DNA of 34,291 nucleotides from a bacterium (GCA_029227655.1 JAQYAI010000122.1:1-34291); one strand, 5' to 3'; shown: positions 16,676 to 24,923, counted from the stretch's first letter. A program made the numbers and translations. Notes: generated from the letters alone by a model not told the origin.

Positions 16676-17221
16676 CTACAAAACTCTTATTTCAAATGCA
16701 GTTGTCTGTGGTGGAATGCTCGTTGTCATAAAATTCGCATGCCGCACACGCACGCGCATCCCCGGACGTAACCTTGCGAAACTGATTTGGCGGCCATTTT
16801 GATCTATGATTCTGGTGTCCTCTGTGACATTAAATCTGATAATAGAAGAATCTTTTCGTTCCGTAAGGAGTGTGAAACTCTTACTGTTTCGATCTATATT
16901 TATAATTCCACCCGTTATAGTATGTTCCTTTGGCGGCTTTCCAAGAATTCTGATCAGATGTGCATTCGCCTGCGGCGGAATGCTTCTTGTCATCGCTGAT
17001 GAAAATGTTGCATTGATTCTCATTCCTTTCCGCAGGAAATTCGCAGATACCGGAAAACCATTTGCATTCAGAATAATCGTTCTTGGGCCAATGACAAGCC
17101 TGATTCTTTCTTCCCTTCTCTGCTTCCCAGAGCCAGTCATATAAGCCACTGTAAGAAGTGTATTCCCTCGTTCCCGGATGATTTCCTCTATCGTACCATT
17201 CGAAAGACTATTAGCCGGCAT
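16676..17221 (-). CDS. Unrecognised protein with two tandem beta-type repeats
   Basis: 181 residues and no family that I can name with confidence. The protein is an internal duplication: residues 9-93 and 104-181 align. Each begins GTI/GGI, passes through a short beta-rich stretch, and ends with GMR(I/V), then (T)SIPPQ and IR(I/V)L. The pattern resembles small beta-barrel repeats of the DUF5666 kind, which is a guess. There is no signal peptide, membrane segment or cysteine. The composition is basic, with many Arg. It is transcribed alone from its own promoter and has its own terminator. Start ATG at 17221, with AAAGGA upstream. Confidence 0.75.
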   Translation of the reverse strand: MPANSLSNGTIEEIIRERGNTLLTVAYMTGSGKQRREERIRLVIGPRTIILNANGFPVSANFLRKGMRINATFSSAMTRSIPPQANAHLIRILGKPPKEHTITGGIINIDRNSKSFTLLTERKDSSIIRFNVTEDTRIIDQNGRQISFARLRPGMRVRVRHANFMTTSIPPQTTAFEIRVL

Positions 17222-17245
17222 TCAAAAATCCTTTCCTTTTTTTAT

Positions 17246-17273
17246 ATTATATTCAAACTCAAGGAAATTTGAA
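17246..17273 (-). promoter_or_regulatory. Promoter of the tandem-repeat protein gene
   Basis: TTCAAA (17268-17273), a 16-base spacer and TATAAT (17246-17251) on the minus strand, about 25 bases upstream of the start. Confidence 0.65.
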
Positions 17274-17275
17274 AG

Positions 17276-17319
17276 AAAAAAACAGCACCCAGAAAGGATA
17301 ATCCCCGTTTTGGACGCTG
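17276..17319 (-). terminator. Terminator after the TDT transporter gene
   Basis: CAGCGTCCA pairs with TGGGTGCTG (9 bp, two G-U pairs), followed by seven T on the minus strand. Confidence 0.85.
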
Positions 17320-17330
17320 CTCTTTCTTCA

Positions 17331-18251
17331 CTATTTATTTGACGCAAAAATAAATCCCATAAATCTGACAAATGTATACACTACAAACGCCACCGCAATA
17401 ATGGTCTCACCAAGTACTACATACTGCAATACCGGCATCGGAGAGCCCATATTCGCAAGGCATGCCATTGTCTGTTTTGTCGCAATCGCACTGATTACGA
17501 ACGGGAAGGTAAATGCTGCATAGCTTGGATAGAATTTCAGTTTCAAATATCCAATTGCTTTTACAAGTGCAAAAATGTAGATCACTGTTGCAACTGCAAG
17601 CATTGCAAGTAAGAATGTCTTTGATTTTGGTGTGACAGACTGTACATAGCCTGCGATACAAAGACTTGTAGGTGCTGCATAGATACAGATCAGTGGCTGT
17701 GCAGGTTCTGGCACATTTGGACATTTCACATAACGGATGGTAACGAGAATCAGTAATGCTACTAATGTAACAAATCCAAACCAGAAAGCTGCTGAACCGA
17801 TTCCAAGCTGTTCATACGCCGGAGCGGTAACTGCTGCCACAGCAATTCCTACATATACAATATAATAACTTGCAAATACCTTTGGCATTTCAAGTTTCAG
17901 AATAAACTTCATTGTAAAATAAACAATGAGTACAAGGTGTAATCCAATCGCAAAGAACCAGATGTACATTGCTACTACACCGATATATGGTTTCACATAT
18001 GTACTAAGAAGCATCAGTGCCATTGGAAATGTTCCTGCAACACTTGCCATAATAGGATTTTTCATATCCTCTTTAATCATCTGCGGGTACATGACAAGTT
18101 TCAGAAGAACCAGAACTAATAAAAATGCTGCTACAATCCCACATAACGAGCGGATGCCTTCCCCATAGCTCTGTAATAAATTTCCAAGTGCCGCAAATCC
18201 CAGCATCACACCACAAAGTGGCACTGGAACTTTTTTAATCATATCCTTCAT
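17331..18251 (-). CDS. TDT/SLAC1-like membrane transporter
   Basis: Integral membrane protein of 306 residues with about ten hydrophobic helices and short loops. Length and layout fit the TDT family (TehA/SLAC1 fold), which includes anion channels and C4-dicarboxylate or sulfite exporters. PVPLCGVMLGFAALGNLL at the N-terminus matches the family's first helix, and YPSYAAFTFPFVISAIA lies near the C-terminal third. The substrate cannot be read from the sequence. The start at 18251 has AAAAGGA upstream; the TTG at 18269 is less likely. It follows the C_GCAxxG_C_C gene by 27 bases in the same unit, so the pair probably works together, perhaps in redox-linked anion handling. Confidence 0.85.
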   Translation of the reverse strand: MKDMIKKVPVPLCGVMLGFAALGNLLQSYGEGIRSLCGIVAAFLLVLVLLKLVMYPQMIKEDMKNPIMASVAGTFPMALMLLSTYVKPYIGVVAMYIWFFAIGLHLVLIVYFTMKFILKLEMPKVFASYYIVYVGIAVAAVTAPAYEQLGIGSAAFWFGFVTLVALLILVTIRYVKCPNVPEPAQPLICIYAAPTSLCIAGYVQSVTPKSKTFLLAMLAVATVIYIFALVKAIGYLKLKFYPSYAAFTFPFVISAIATKQTMACLANMGSPMPVLQYVVLGETIIAVAFVVYTFVRFMGFIFASNK

Positions 18252-18278
18252 ATTCTTTTTCCTTTTCAATAAGTTCTT

Positions 18279-18803
18279 TTAGATTTCAGCAACGGTACGT
18301 CTTGGTGCCGGTTCATCAATCTCATCAAGATTCTTGATTCCAAGTTCACGACAGACGATCTGTGCTACTTTCCATGTACAAAGACCTGTGAAGAAAATAC
18401 ACTGTTCCTTGTGTTCACCTTTTCCTTTGTCAAATTCTCTTGTGAGAACGCGGCAACAGATTGCATTTTTCTGGTTTGCGACCTTGAACCAGTCATGAAG
18501 TTCTTTTGTGAGCTCCATACATTTGACACTCTTTGGATTAGTAGGTCCATCCTGTTCTGTACGTCCGAAGAACATTCCAAGTGCCAGAACACCTCCGTTT
18601 AATGCTCCACAGCAGCAACCTGACTTTCCGATACCTACTGCCATACCAGATGCCATTGCAATAACTTCTTCCGGTACATCCAGCTTGAACTCTTCACGGA
18701 TTGCACTCATAAGTGCTTCACAACAATAATATCCGTCCTTAAACTTTTTCTCTGCCACCTGCTGTACCGCTCTTGGGCTGATTTCCGTAACTCCAATATT
18801 CAT
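18279..18803 (-). CDS. C_GCAxxG_C_C family redox-type protein
   Basis: Small cysteine-rich cytoplasmic protein of 174 residues. The family is named for its cysteine pattern; here paired Cys in GYYCCEAL (about 27-28) precede the glycine-rich GIGKSGCCCGALNGG (about 57-71), and further Cys lie in ICCRV, EQC, GLCTW and VCRE. These proteins are thought to bind metal or do redox chemistry, but their biochemical role is not established. It is first in a unit with the TDT transporter. Upstream are a TTGTAA/TAGAAT promoter and paired direct repeats suited to a LysR activator, which is encoded just beyond. The start is preceded by AGGAGG. Confidence 0.88.
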   Translation of the reverse strand: MNIGVTEISPRAVQQVAEKKFKDGYYCCEALMSAIREEFKLDVPEEVIAMASGMAVGIGKSGCCCGALNGGVLALGMFFGRTEQDGPTNPKSVKCMELTKELHDWFKVANQKNAICCRVLTREFDKGKGEHKEQCIFFTGLCTWKVAQIVCRELGIKNLDEIDEPAPRRTVAEI

Positions 18804-18839
18804 ACACTTTTCCTCCTATTGTACATTTATACTATTTGT

Positions 18840-18868
18840 ATTCTATCATCCATTGTTGGGCGTTACAA
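18840..18868 (-). promoter_or_regulatory. Promoter of the C_GCAxxG-TDT unit
   Basis: TTGTAA (18863-18868), a 17-base spacer and TAGAAT (18840-18845) on the minus strand. The -35 match is imperfect, which fits an activator-dependent promoter. Confidence 0.7.
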
Positions 18869-18875
18869 ATTTATG

Positions 18876-18906
18876 TTTTCTATAAACTGATTTTCATTTT
18901 CTATAA
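18876..18906. repeat. Direct repeats 21 bp apart, candidate LysR site
   Basis: TTTTCTATAA occurs at 18876-18885 and 18897-18906, a period of 21 bp (two helical turns). Relative to the promoter these centre near -48 and -69, the usual zone for LysR-type activation and recognition sites. Confidence 0.65.
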
Positions 18907-18923
18907 GTGAGAAAATCACATTC

Positions 18924-18978
18924 AAAAAACGCTGAAAACTCCTCTTTTTTTGTCAAAAAAGTAAAATTTTCAGCGTTT
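18924..18978 (-). terminator. Terminator after the lysR gene
   Basis: A 12-bp perfect stem (18927-18938 with 18967-18978) encloses a second T/A-rich inner stem and is followed by TTTTTT on the minus strand. It closes the yaaA-to-lysR operon. Confidence 0.85.
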
Positions 18979-19005
18979 CGTCAACTTTTGGTTCCCTTTA
19001 TTCAA

Positions 19006-19914
19006 CTATCTTGTGATGATACCTTCACGGATTTTATCCATCCATTCTTTCACATGTTTTTGAAAAAGATCCACTCCATTTCCAACAACTTCATTTTTCC
19101 GGGTCAGCATGCAGATTTTCCATTCATATTTTCCATCTGAAAATGGAATCAGAACCATATTGCTGACCCCCATATCATCAGAAATAAAATCGACTGTAAC
19201 CGTTATTCCCTTATTCTCCCTGACCATCTTATGGCACAAGCTGAATCCACTTGTCTCAAAAATAATATTCGGTTCAAACCCGGCTTCCCGACATTTATCT
19301 ACAATCATATCGTGAATCTTAAATTCTCCACTTTCTATATAAAGCGGTTCATCCTTCAGGTCTTGTATTGTAACAGACTTCTTTCTACTGAGAGGATGCT
19401 CTTTATTTACTAAAAGCTTTATCTGAAATGTCTCAAATTCTAACACATCATATAATTCTTCATCACAAGGCGCCAGCGAAAAAGCAACATTTCCTTCCCC
19501 AGACCGAAACCACCGTTCAATCTGTTTGTCCGGACATTCTCTATAATGAAACTCGATTTCCGGATACTTCTGTTTGAAATCCTGAATACATTCTGGTGTA
19601 ACAAGACGAAGGATTCCAAATGCTGATAAAAGGTCGACCACACCGTGCTCTTTTTGCTTTATTCGCAAAATATCATTTCTCATATCATGATATTCAGATT
19701 TTGCACGTCTCACATATTCATAAAAACGCTTTCCACATTCAGAAAGCTCCATTCCATTCCCAGTGCGCAAAAAAAGTTCACAGTCACATTCATTTTCCAG
19801 GTTTTTAATTACTTTGCTGACTCCCTGAGGTGTCATATAAAGCAGTTTGGAAGCTTTTGTAAGGTGCTTTGTTTCTGCTACTACTATAAATACATTAAAA
19901 TCCCTGATGTTCAT
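19006..19914 (-). CDS. LysR-family transcription regulator
   Basis: 302 residues. The N-terminal winged helix-turn-helix (about 4-60) shows FIVVAETKHLTKASKLLYMTPQGVSKVIKNLE in two stretches, followed by the linker helix and the periplasmic-binding-protein-like effector domain (about 90-295). The inducer is unknown. It is the last gene of a five-gene operon, 8 bases after the EamA transporter. Its likely target is the promoter of the next unit (C_GCAxxG protein and TDT transporter), which has spaced direct repeats at the right distance; it may also control its own operon. This regulatory link is inferred from position only. Confidence 0.92.
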   Translation of the reverse strand: MNIRDFNVFIVVAETKHLTKASKLLYMTPQGVSKVIKNLENECDCELFLRTGNGMELSECGKRFYEYVRRAKSEYHDMRNDILRIKQKEHGVVDLLSAFGILRLVTPECIQDFKQKYPEIEFHYRECPDKQIERWFRSGEGNVAFSLAPCDEELYDVLEFETFQIKLLVNKEHPLSRKKSVTIQDLKDEPLYIESGEFKIHDMIVDKCREAGFEPNIIFETSGFSLCHKMVRENKGITVTVDFISDDMGVSNMVLIPFSDGKYEWKICMLTRKNEVVGNGVDLFQKHVKEWMDKIREGIITR

Positions 19915-19922
19915 ATTTCACA

Positions 19923-20762
19923 TTACCCCTTGTTTCTTTCATCACTTCTCCCAGCCAGCGTGTTGATCACGACTGCCATAAGGATTACCATTGCCCCCAC
20001 AAAAGCATATTTTCCTACCGCTTCACCGTAGAACAAAAATACCCACACCGGATTCAACACTGCTTCCAGAAGTCCAATCAGCGAGGCACTGACAGGGGTT
20101 GTAAGCTTGGCACCCTTTGCGAATAACATATAAGCCAGTCCCACCTGAAAAACACCTAATACGAGCAATGCAATCAAAGCAACCACATCCAGTTTCAATA
20201 CGCCCCCTAAAAATGGTATGGAAATCAGGAAGGACAGACCAAACGCAATCATGCTGGCATCGTCACCGCTGGCCTCCGGAAGCGAATTAATGAAGAACAC
20301 TCCCGAAAAGCAAAGGCCAGCCGCAATTGCAATGATGTTTCCAAGAAGCGCTCCCCCATCCAGCTGGTCAAAGAAAAATAAGATCATCCCGGCAAATGCC
20401 ATTCCCACGACCAGAATCTGATGCTTCTTTGGAAACTTCTTTCTGTATAAACAATCCCATATCAAAACAAAAATCGGTGCTGTATACTGCAACACAATCG
20501 CATTTGCAGCCGTTGTAAGCTTATTTGCAATGACATAGAGCAGGTTCGTAAGTACAAGACAAATTGCCGCTGCAATAATTTTGCGATTTACTTTGATTTT
20601 TATTGATTTCTTATAACACCAGAAAAATATCAGCGCGATCAAAGACCTCGCTCCATTGATCATCACCGGATTTCCCGGAATAAATTTAATCAAAAGTCCT
20701 CCTGTCGACCAGAAAAGTGCTGTCAGAAGTATATACAGATTTCCTTTGTTCTTTTCACTCAT
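19923..20762 (-). CDS. EamA/DMT-family transporter
   Basis: Drug/metabolite-type transporter of 279 residues with ten predicted membrane helices in two EamA repeats (about 8-130 and 145-270). NLYILLTALFWSTGGLLIK opens the first repeat; LLEAVLNPVWVFLFYGE in the second is a family hallmark. Members export amino acids, nucleosides or other metabolites; the substrate here is unknown. It begins two bases after the ThrE-like gene's stop and ends 8 bases before lysR, so the operon has two unrelated predicted exporters side by side. Confidence 0.9.
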   Translation of the reverse strand: MSEKNKGNLYILLTALFWSTGGLLIKFIPGNPVMINGARSLIALIFFWCYKKSIKIKVNRKIIAAAICLVLTNLLYVIANKLTTAANAIVLQYTAPIFVLIWDCLYRKKFPKKHQILVVGMAFAGMILFFFDQLDGGALLGNIIAIAAGLCFSGVFFINSLPEASGDDASMIAFGLSFLISIPFLGGVLKLDVVALIALLVLGVFQVGLAYMLFAKGAKLTTPVSASLIGLLEAVLNPVWVFLFYGEAVGKYAFVGAMVILMAVVINTLAGRSDERNKG

Positions 20763-20764
20763 AA

Positions 20765-21205
20765 CTATCCCTTCTCTTTCATATGAATTTTAAATATCTT
20801 CTGTGGCAGCTCAAATACTACGATAATACCGAGTACAAGCGCGAACGCTGCTTTGACCGCCTCAATTCCACTTTCCATTGCCATGTTATACTGATTCAGC
20901 ACGATATAATGGGCTGTCCAGTAAATTCCTCCTCCTGGAATCAGCGGGAAGATTCCCGGTACCGAAAAGATCGTAGCCGGACATCTCTCTTTGACTGCGC
21001 TGAATCTGGACATCAGAACAACAATTACCGTCGCAATAAATGTCGCTTCCACCGCCGTCATTCCCATACGCTTTGTCATAAACAAATACAAGAACCAGCC
21101 AGTTCCACCGATCACCCCGCATGTCATATAATATTTCCGCGGCACGCCAAACAGAAGCGCAAATGCTATCGTTCCCACAGCTGCCGCAATGACCTGTATG
21201 ATCAT
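20765..21205 (-). CDS. ThrE-like exporter, small subunit (YjjB type)
   Basis: 146-residue membrane protein with four helices, matching the C-terminal half of threonine/serine exporter ThrE (ThrE_2/DUF3815, E. coli YjjB). The motif FSVPGIFPLIPGGGIY is visible near residue 87. The start at 21205 is set by AGGAGG upstream and by an ATGA overlap with the preceding stop, which indicates translational coupling. In E. coli, YjjPB exports succinate; in Corynebacterium the fused ThrE exports threonine and serine. The substrate here is open. Confidence 0.9.
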   Translation of the reverse strand: MIIQVIAAAVGTIAFALLFGVPRKYYMTCGVIGGTGWFLYLFMTKRMGMTAVEATFIATVIVVLMSRFSAVKERCPATIFSVPGIFPLIPGGGIYWTAHYIVLNQYNMAMESGIEAVKAAFALVLGIIVVFELPQKIFKIHMKEKG

Positions 21206-21987
21206 GATAAGATACCTCCTGTGATTCGCTGAATTAATCCAAGCATTACTCCCACGCCGATCGCGATACATAGAAATCCCAAAAGCGCATCCAGAAGACG
21301 TACCGAACCAGATATATAGTCTTCATCTGCTATTTCACGGATTCCATTGATAAATGCAACTCCTGGAATCAGAGGAATCACAGATCCTACAATCATATGA
21401 TTCAGATTTTCTCCGATTCCTGACTGGTAACACAGGATACAGACCAGAGTAACCAGCGCACCTCCACATACATTTCCTGTAATTTTACTCAAATAAGGGA
21501 CTCTGACCCTTAAGATAAAGATCTGTACCAAAAATCCGGCAATCAGTGCTGCAACGCAGTCCATAGTTCCACCGCCAAACAGACAACAGAATGCACTACT
21601 TCCGATTGCCGCTGCAATGACTTGACTTCGAAAGCTCTTTCCACTCATGTGATCTATCTCTTCCAGTCGCTGTTCTACCTCTTCAATTGTATGCTTTCCT
21701 TCTTCCACTTCTCTCGACAATTGATTGACAGCTACCACTTTTTCCAGCTGTGCACCTCTAACCGGTACATGACGCACTTTTGCGTACTCCTTGCTGTATT
21801 TTCCTCCAGTAACGAAAATCCCATTGCTCAGTACAAAAAATTCCTTGGAATCCACACCGAAATAATTGCTGATACGGATCATGGTTTCTTCTACTCTGGC
21901 AATTTCTGCCCCACTCTGCAATAGAATCTCACCGGCTTTCATTGTAGCTTCCAGCACTCTGGAATCTTCCGTCTTTTTCTCCTCCAT
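21202..21987 (-). CDS. ThrE-like exporter, large subunit (YjjP type)
   Basis: 261 residues: a soluble N-terminal region of about 120 residues and then five to six membrane helices, matching the N-terminal half of ThrE (DUF1212, YjjP). Recognisable segments are AGEILLQSGAEIARVEETM near the start and SVIPLIPGVAFINGIREI near residue 200. It overlaps the small-subunit gene by four bases (ATGA), so the two halves are probably made in equal amounts and form one transporter. It begins 15 bases after yaaA. Confidence 0.9.
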   Translation of the reverse strand: MEEKKTEDSRVLEATMKAGEILLQSGAEIARVEETMIRISNYFGVDSKEFFVLSNGIFVTGGKYSKEYAKVRHVPVRGAQLEKVVAVNQLSREVEEGKHTIEEVEQRLEEIDHMSGKSFRSQVIAAAIGSSAFCCLFGGGTMDCVAALIAGFLVQIFILRVRVPYLSKITGNVCGGALVTLVCILCYQSGIGENLNHMIVGSVIPLIPGVAFINGIREIADEDYISGSVRLLDALLGFLCIAIGVGVMLGLIQRITGGILS

Positions 21988-22002
21988 AGAAACAAAACTC
22001 CT

Positions 22003-22755
22003 TTATTCTCCCTCTTTTAAAAAGACATACTCTTTTTCCCCTGATAATTCTTCATGATAAACATATCCCAGGCGATGAAATTTCTGGATTTCTTTCACAT
22101 CTTTTATCTGATTCTCCGCCATATAGCGCACCATCTCACCTCTTGCCATCTTCGCCATGGTGCCTTTTTGCTGTACTTTTCCATTTACTACTTCCCCGAA
22201 AATACAGGTCACAAAATAATCCTCTTTCTTCAGATATCTTTCAATATTCTTCGCATACTCTTTAGACGCAAGATTTAAAATAATATGATCATCATCACTC
22301 AGCTCATTATAAAGCCTGTCTCCCCAGAATTCATATAAATCCTTTGTTCCGAAGAGTCCTTTCACTTTTGCCTGCATTTCCAACCGATAAGGTGTGACTC
22401 CATCGAAAGGCTTAAGCACCCCATAAAATCCTGATAAAATTCTGAGATGCTGCTGAATATATTCCATTTCTTTTCCCTCGAACACGATTGGCGCCATATA
22501 CTGGTATTGAATTCCTTCATAAGACAGAATTGCCGGTGTTAGATTTTTCTTGAGATTCATTTCATGAAACCGTTTAAAATTCTGCTCTGCGATCTTATCA
22601 TTACAATCCCAAAGCTTCTTTGCCTCTTCATAGGATAATTTCTGTATCCATTGCATCAGGATTTCTGTTTTATCCAGAAATACCGGTAAATCCTTGTACG
22701 CTAGTATATCTGTATTTACATTCATCTTTTTTGCTGGTGATATGATAATCTTCAT
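22003..22755 (-). CDS. yaaA: YaaA family peroxide-stress protein
   Basis: 250 residues, standard length for the YaaA/DUF328 family. In E. coli, YaaA limits free iron and so protects DNA and protein from peroxide damage. The opening MKIIISPAKKMN is diagnostic; LSGFYGVLKPFDGVTPYRLEM and FWGDRL are the conserved core, and INL/ILNLASKEY follows. The start has AAAAGGAG six bases before it. First gene of the yaaA-ThrE-EamA-lysR operon, with a sigma-A promoter at 22825-22853. No PerR box (TTATAATNATTATAA) is seen upstream. Confidence 0.95.
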   Translation of the reverse strand: MKIIISPAKKMNVNTDILAYKDLPVFLDKTEILMQWIQKLSYEEAKKLWDCNDKIAEQNFKRFHEMNLKKNLTPAILSYEGIQYQYMAPIVFEGKEMEYIQQHLRILSGFYGVLKPFDGVTPYRLEMQAKVKGLFGTKDLYEFWGDRLYNELSDDDHIILNLASKEYAKNIERYLKKEDYFVTCIFGEVVNGKVQQKGTMAKMARGEMVRYMAENQIKDVKEIQKFHRLGYVYHEELSGEKEYVFLKEGE

Positions 22756-22824
22756 CTCATACTCCTTTTCACCGATAAAATAGTTGCCTGCTGGTAAAAA
22801 AGATAATGCACAAGCACCTACATA

Positions 22825-22853
22825 ATTCTACCTTCGAGAAGGAAATTATGCAA
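22825..22853 (-). promoter_or_regulatory. Promoter of the yaaA operon
   Basis: TTGCAT (22848-22853), a 17-base spacer and TAGAAT (22825-22830) on the minus strand. The spacer has a small hairpin (CCTT/AAGG) flanked by CATAATT/AATTATG arms, a possible regulator site. Confidence 0.65.
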
Positions 22854-22881
22854 GACATTTACAAATGAAATAATTAAAATG

Positions 22882-22912
22882 AAAAAGGACATGGTACAAA
22901 ATCGACCATGTC
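22882..22912 (-). terminator. Terminator of the PfkB kinase gene
   Basis: GACATGGT and ACCATGTC form an 8-bp stem with a 9-base loop, followed by CTTTTTC on the minus strand. Confidence 0.85.
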
Positions 22913-22922
22913 TTTTCTAATA

Positions 22923-24047
22923 TTAATTTAATTCTTCAAATAATTTATTTGTGAGTGACTGAATCTTCATATATGGATCTTCGTAATCGAAGCTGGTCAT
23001 TCGCCCTTTTGCAGCAAGTACGCCCAGTTCAATTGGACCTGCAAGATCTGCGTTCAGTCTTTCATCTACCATTCCAGCAATGACTCCGCCAGCAAATGAA
23101 TCTCCGGCTCCTGTGTCATTATTCATCTGATAATTATATAACTTTTTATGACGTACGGTGCGAATTTTGGCTTTCCCATTTTCAAAACCAAGTAATTCAT
23201 GCCTGTCATCATATTTTATGATCAATGTTCGGTCAGGCGTCTCATCAAATTCTGTAAAATAATCACAAAGATTCTTATACAAAGGCCGGGCACTTCTTGC
23301 ATTCAGACCAAGATTCTTTTTTTCTGATTTGTTTAGAAAAACATAATCTGCATAGCAGATTAGTCCCTGCAGGCGCTCCCGCCATTTTGATGTATATTCA
23401 AATCCGGGATCCATGCTGACCTTAAGATTTGGATTCAGTTTTTTCGCCTGAATTACATAAAACATCACTGCTTCAAACTGTGTAAAATCAGAAAGTGATG
23501 ATAAATGAATCCATTTGGCACCTGAAAGATATTCTGCAAAGGATTCCCCGGTTCTCTGTTCCTTTTCTTTGATTCTGTTCAGAAGTGTATTATTTGCACA
23601 TGGTGCAATTTTAATACAGTTTCTGGTATGGTTATAAAGTCTTACAACAGACTTGGCAATTGCCTTATAATAAGGTTCTTCGTAACGTTCTTTTGTTGTG
23701 AACAACCAGTCTCTGTTATCTAGATGTGCAAGTTCTCTGTCTATATTATTACTTTTTCCATATCTTAAATCAAATTCATTCGGTGTTCCACAAACACCAA
23801 CATAAGCAACCTTTAAGTCAGGACAAATATGTTTCACTACCTTTAACGAAATAAATGCTGAGCCACCAATCTGAGTTGTATATTCTTTCCCTTTCTGTAC
23901 CAATTCGAAAATATCATCTTCGACATCAGAAATAGGATTACTCAAATTCTCAGATCCTTCCTTCGTTGTAACTAAATCCAAGCCTGTGCAGTGGAACATA
24001 TAGTCATAATTAATTGCTCCAATGCAAATCACATCTAAATTTGCCAT
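22923..24047 (-). CDS. PfkB-family sugar or nucleoside kinase
   Basis: 374 residues in the ribokinase (PfkB) family, 50-60 longer than typical members. The N-terminal CIGAINYDYMF and the second signature NNDTGAGDSFAGGV (about 313-326), with the catalytic Asp in GAGD, are intact. GGSAF replaces the usual GG-N substrate motif. Extra residues lie near the N-terminus (an acidic stretch around 30-55) and between about 100 and 160. The substrate is unknown; nucleosides, sugars and sugar phosphates are all possible. It stands alone with its own terminator and is divergent from the DUF4867-like gene. Confidence 0.85.
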   Translation of the reverse strand: MANLDVICIGAINYDYMFHCTGLDLVTTKEGSENLSNPISDVEDDIFELVQKGKEYTTQIGGSAFISLKVVKHICPDLKVAYVGVCGTPNEFDLRYGKSNNIDRELAHLDNRDWLFTTKERYEEPYYKAIAKSVVRLYNHTRNCIKIAPCANNTLLNRIKEKEQRTGESFAEYLSGAKWIHLSSLSDFTQFEAVMFYVIQAKKLNPNLKVSMDPGFEYTSKWRERLQGLICYADYVFLNKSEKKNLGLNARSARPLYKNLCDYFTEFDETPDRTLIIKYDDRHELLGFENGKAKIRTVRHKKLYNYQMNNDTGAGDSFAGGVIAGMVDERLNADLAGPIELGVLAAKGRMTSFDYEDPYMKIQSLTNKLFEELN

Positions 24048-24145
24048 CTTCTGTAATACCTCATCTCATCTGCAGGATTCATTCCATAAGCATTACCAAC
24101 ACTTATAATACATTAACCATATATTAGGATATATTATAATAGGGC

Positions 24146-24158
24146 TGTTTGTCAAACA
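24146..24158. promoter_or_regulatory. Small palindrome in the pfkB/DUF4867 divergent region
   Basis: TGTTTG-T-CAAACA overlaps a minus-strand TTGACA (24150-24155). TATAAT lies only 11 bases downstream (24133-24138), so the pfkB promoter is not canonical. The remaining 240 bases between these genes are AT-rich without other clear signals. Confidence 0.35.
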
Positions 24159-24228
24159 AAATATATAAACTTTTTTATTCTGATTAATTTTATCAACTCC
24201 AGCAATAGCTACTCAATAATGGATACCG

Positions 24229-24257
24229 TTGATTTTAATTTTCAAAAAGGGTATTAT
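24229..24257 (+). promoter_or_regulatory. Promoter of the DUF4867-like gene
   Basis: TTGATT (24229-24234), a 17-base spacer and TATTAT (24252-24257), about 33 bases before the start codon. Confidence 0.6.
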
Positions 24258-24290
24258 TTACATAAAAGAATCAAATGGAGGTCTATTATT

Positions 24291-24911
24291 ATGAAAATCA
24301 ACCAAATTACAGACAATTCATTCAAAAAATATGGCAAAATTATTAAAGAAATTGACTTTACCGAGTTATTAAATGTTCTAGCTGAAACTCCTCTGACAGA
24401 TGAAATCGTATATATTCCTTCCGTTCCAGAATTGGAATCTGTTTCTGTGTACCAGGAACTCCAAAAGAACTTTTATGGAGAACTTCCTATTCAGATTGGA
24501 TATTGTAACGGTAAAAATCATATGTTAAATGCTTTAGAATATCATCGTTCCTCAGAAATTAACATTGCTGGAGACGATGTAATTCTCCTACTCGGTTCTC
24601 AGCAGGACATTTCTGATGATTATAAATATGATACTTCCTTAGTAGAAGCATTTTTACTTCCAAAAGGAACAGCGATTGAACTTTATTCTACAACACTTCA
24701 TTTTGCCGCCTGCAGTACATCAGATGCTGGGCACCGCGTTGTTATTGTTCTTCCAAAAGATACAAACTTGCCATTAGATCATCCTCATGGTAATACTTCC
24801 GAAGACAAACTTCTTTTTGCGAAAAACAAATGGCTCCTTGCACATCCAGAAGGCGGACGGGGAGATAATGCATACATTGGATTGACCGGTGAAAATCTTT
24901 CTGTAAAATAA
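24291..24911 (+). CDS. DUF4867-like, cupin-type protein
   Basis: 206 residues. I place it in DUF4867, a cupin-like family distantly resembling ureidoglycolate lyase; the function of the family is not known to me. EAFLLPKGTAIELYSTTLHFAAC (in two stretches, about 139-161) has the Glu and His expected of a cupin metal site. HPHGNTSEDKLLF and LAHPEGGRGDNAYIGLTGENL are further conserved-looking segments near the end. No signal peptide or membrane segment. The start at 24291 has TGGAGG nine bases before it. It is transcribed alone, divergent from the PfkB kinase, and converges on the D-aminopeptidase gene. A role in sugar metabolism with the kinase is a guess. Confidence 0.75.
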   Translation: MKINQITDNSFKKYGKIIKEIDFTELLNVLAETPLTDEIVYIPSVPELESVSVYQELQKNFYGELPIQIGYCNGKNHMLNALEYHRSSEINIAGDDVILLLGSQQDISDDYKYDTSLVEAFLLPKGTAIELYSTTLHFAACSTSDAGHRVVIVLPKDTNLPLDHPHGNTSEDKLLFAKNKWLLAHPEGGRGDNAYIGLTGENLSVK

Positions 24912-24923
24912 TCTTTTCCACCT

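Noticed and set aside
22821-22850. PerR box upstream of yaaA
   Set aside because: The CATAATT/AATTATG arms are 16 bases apart, while a PerR box has a one-base centre.
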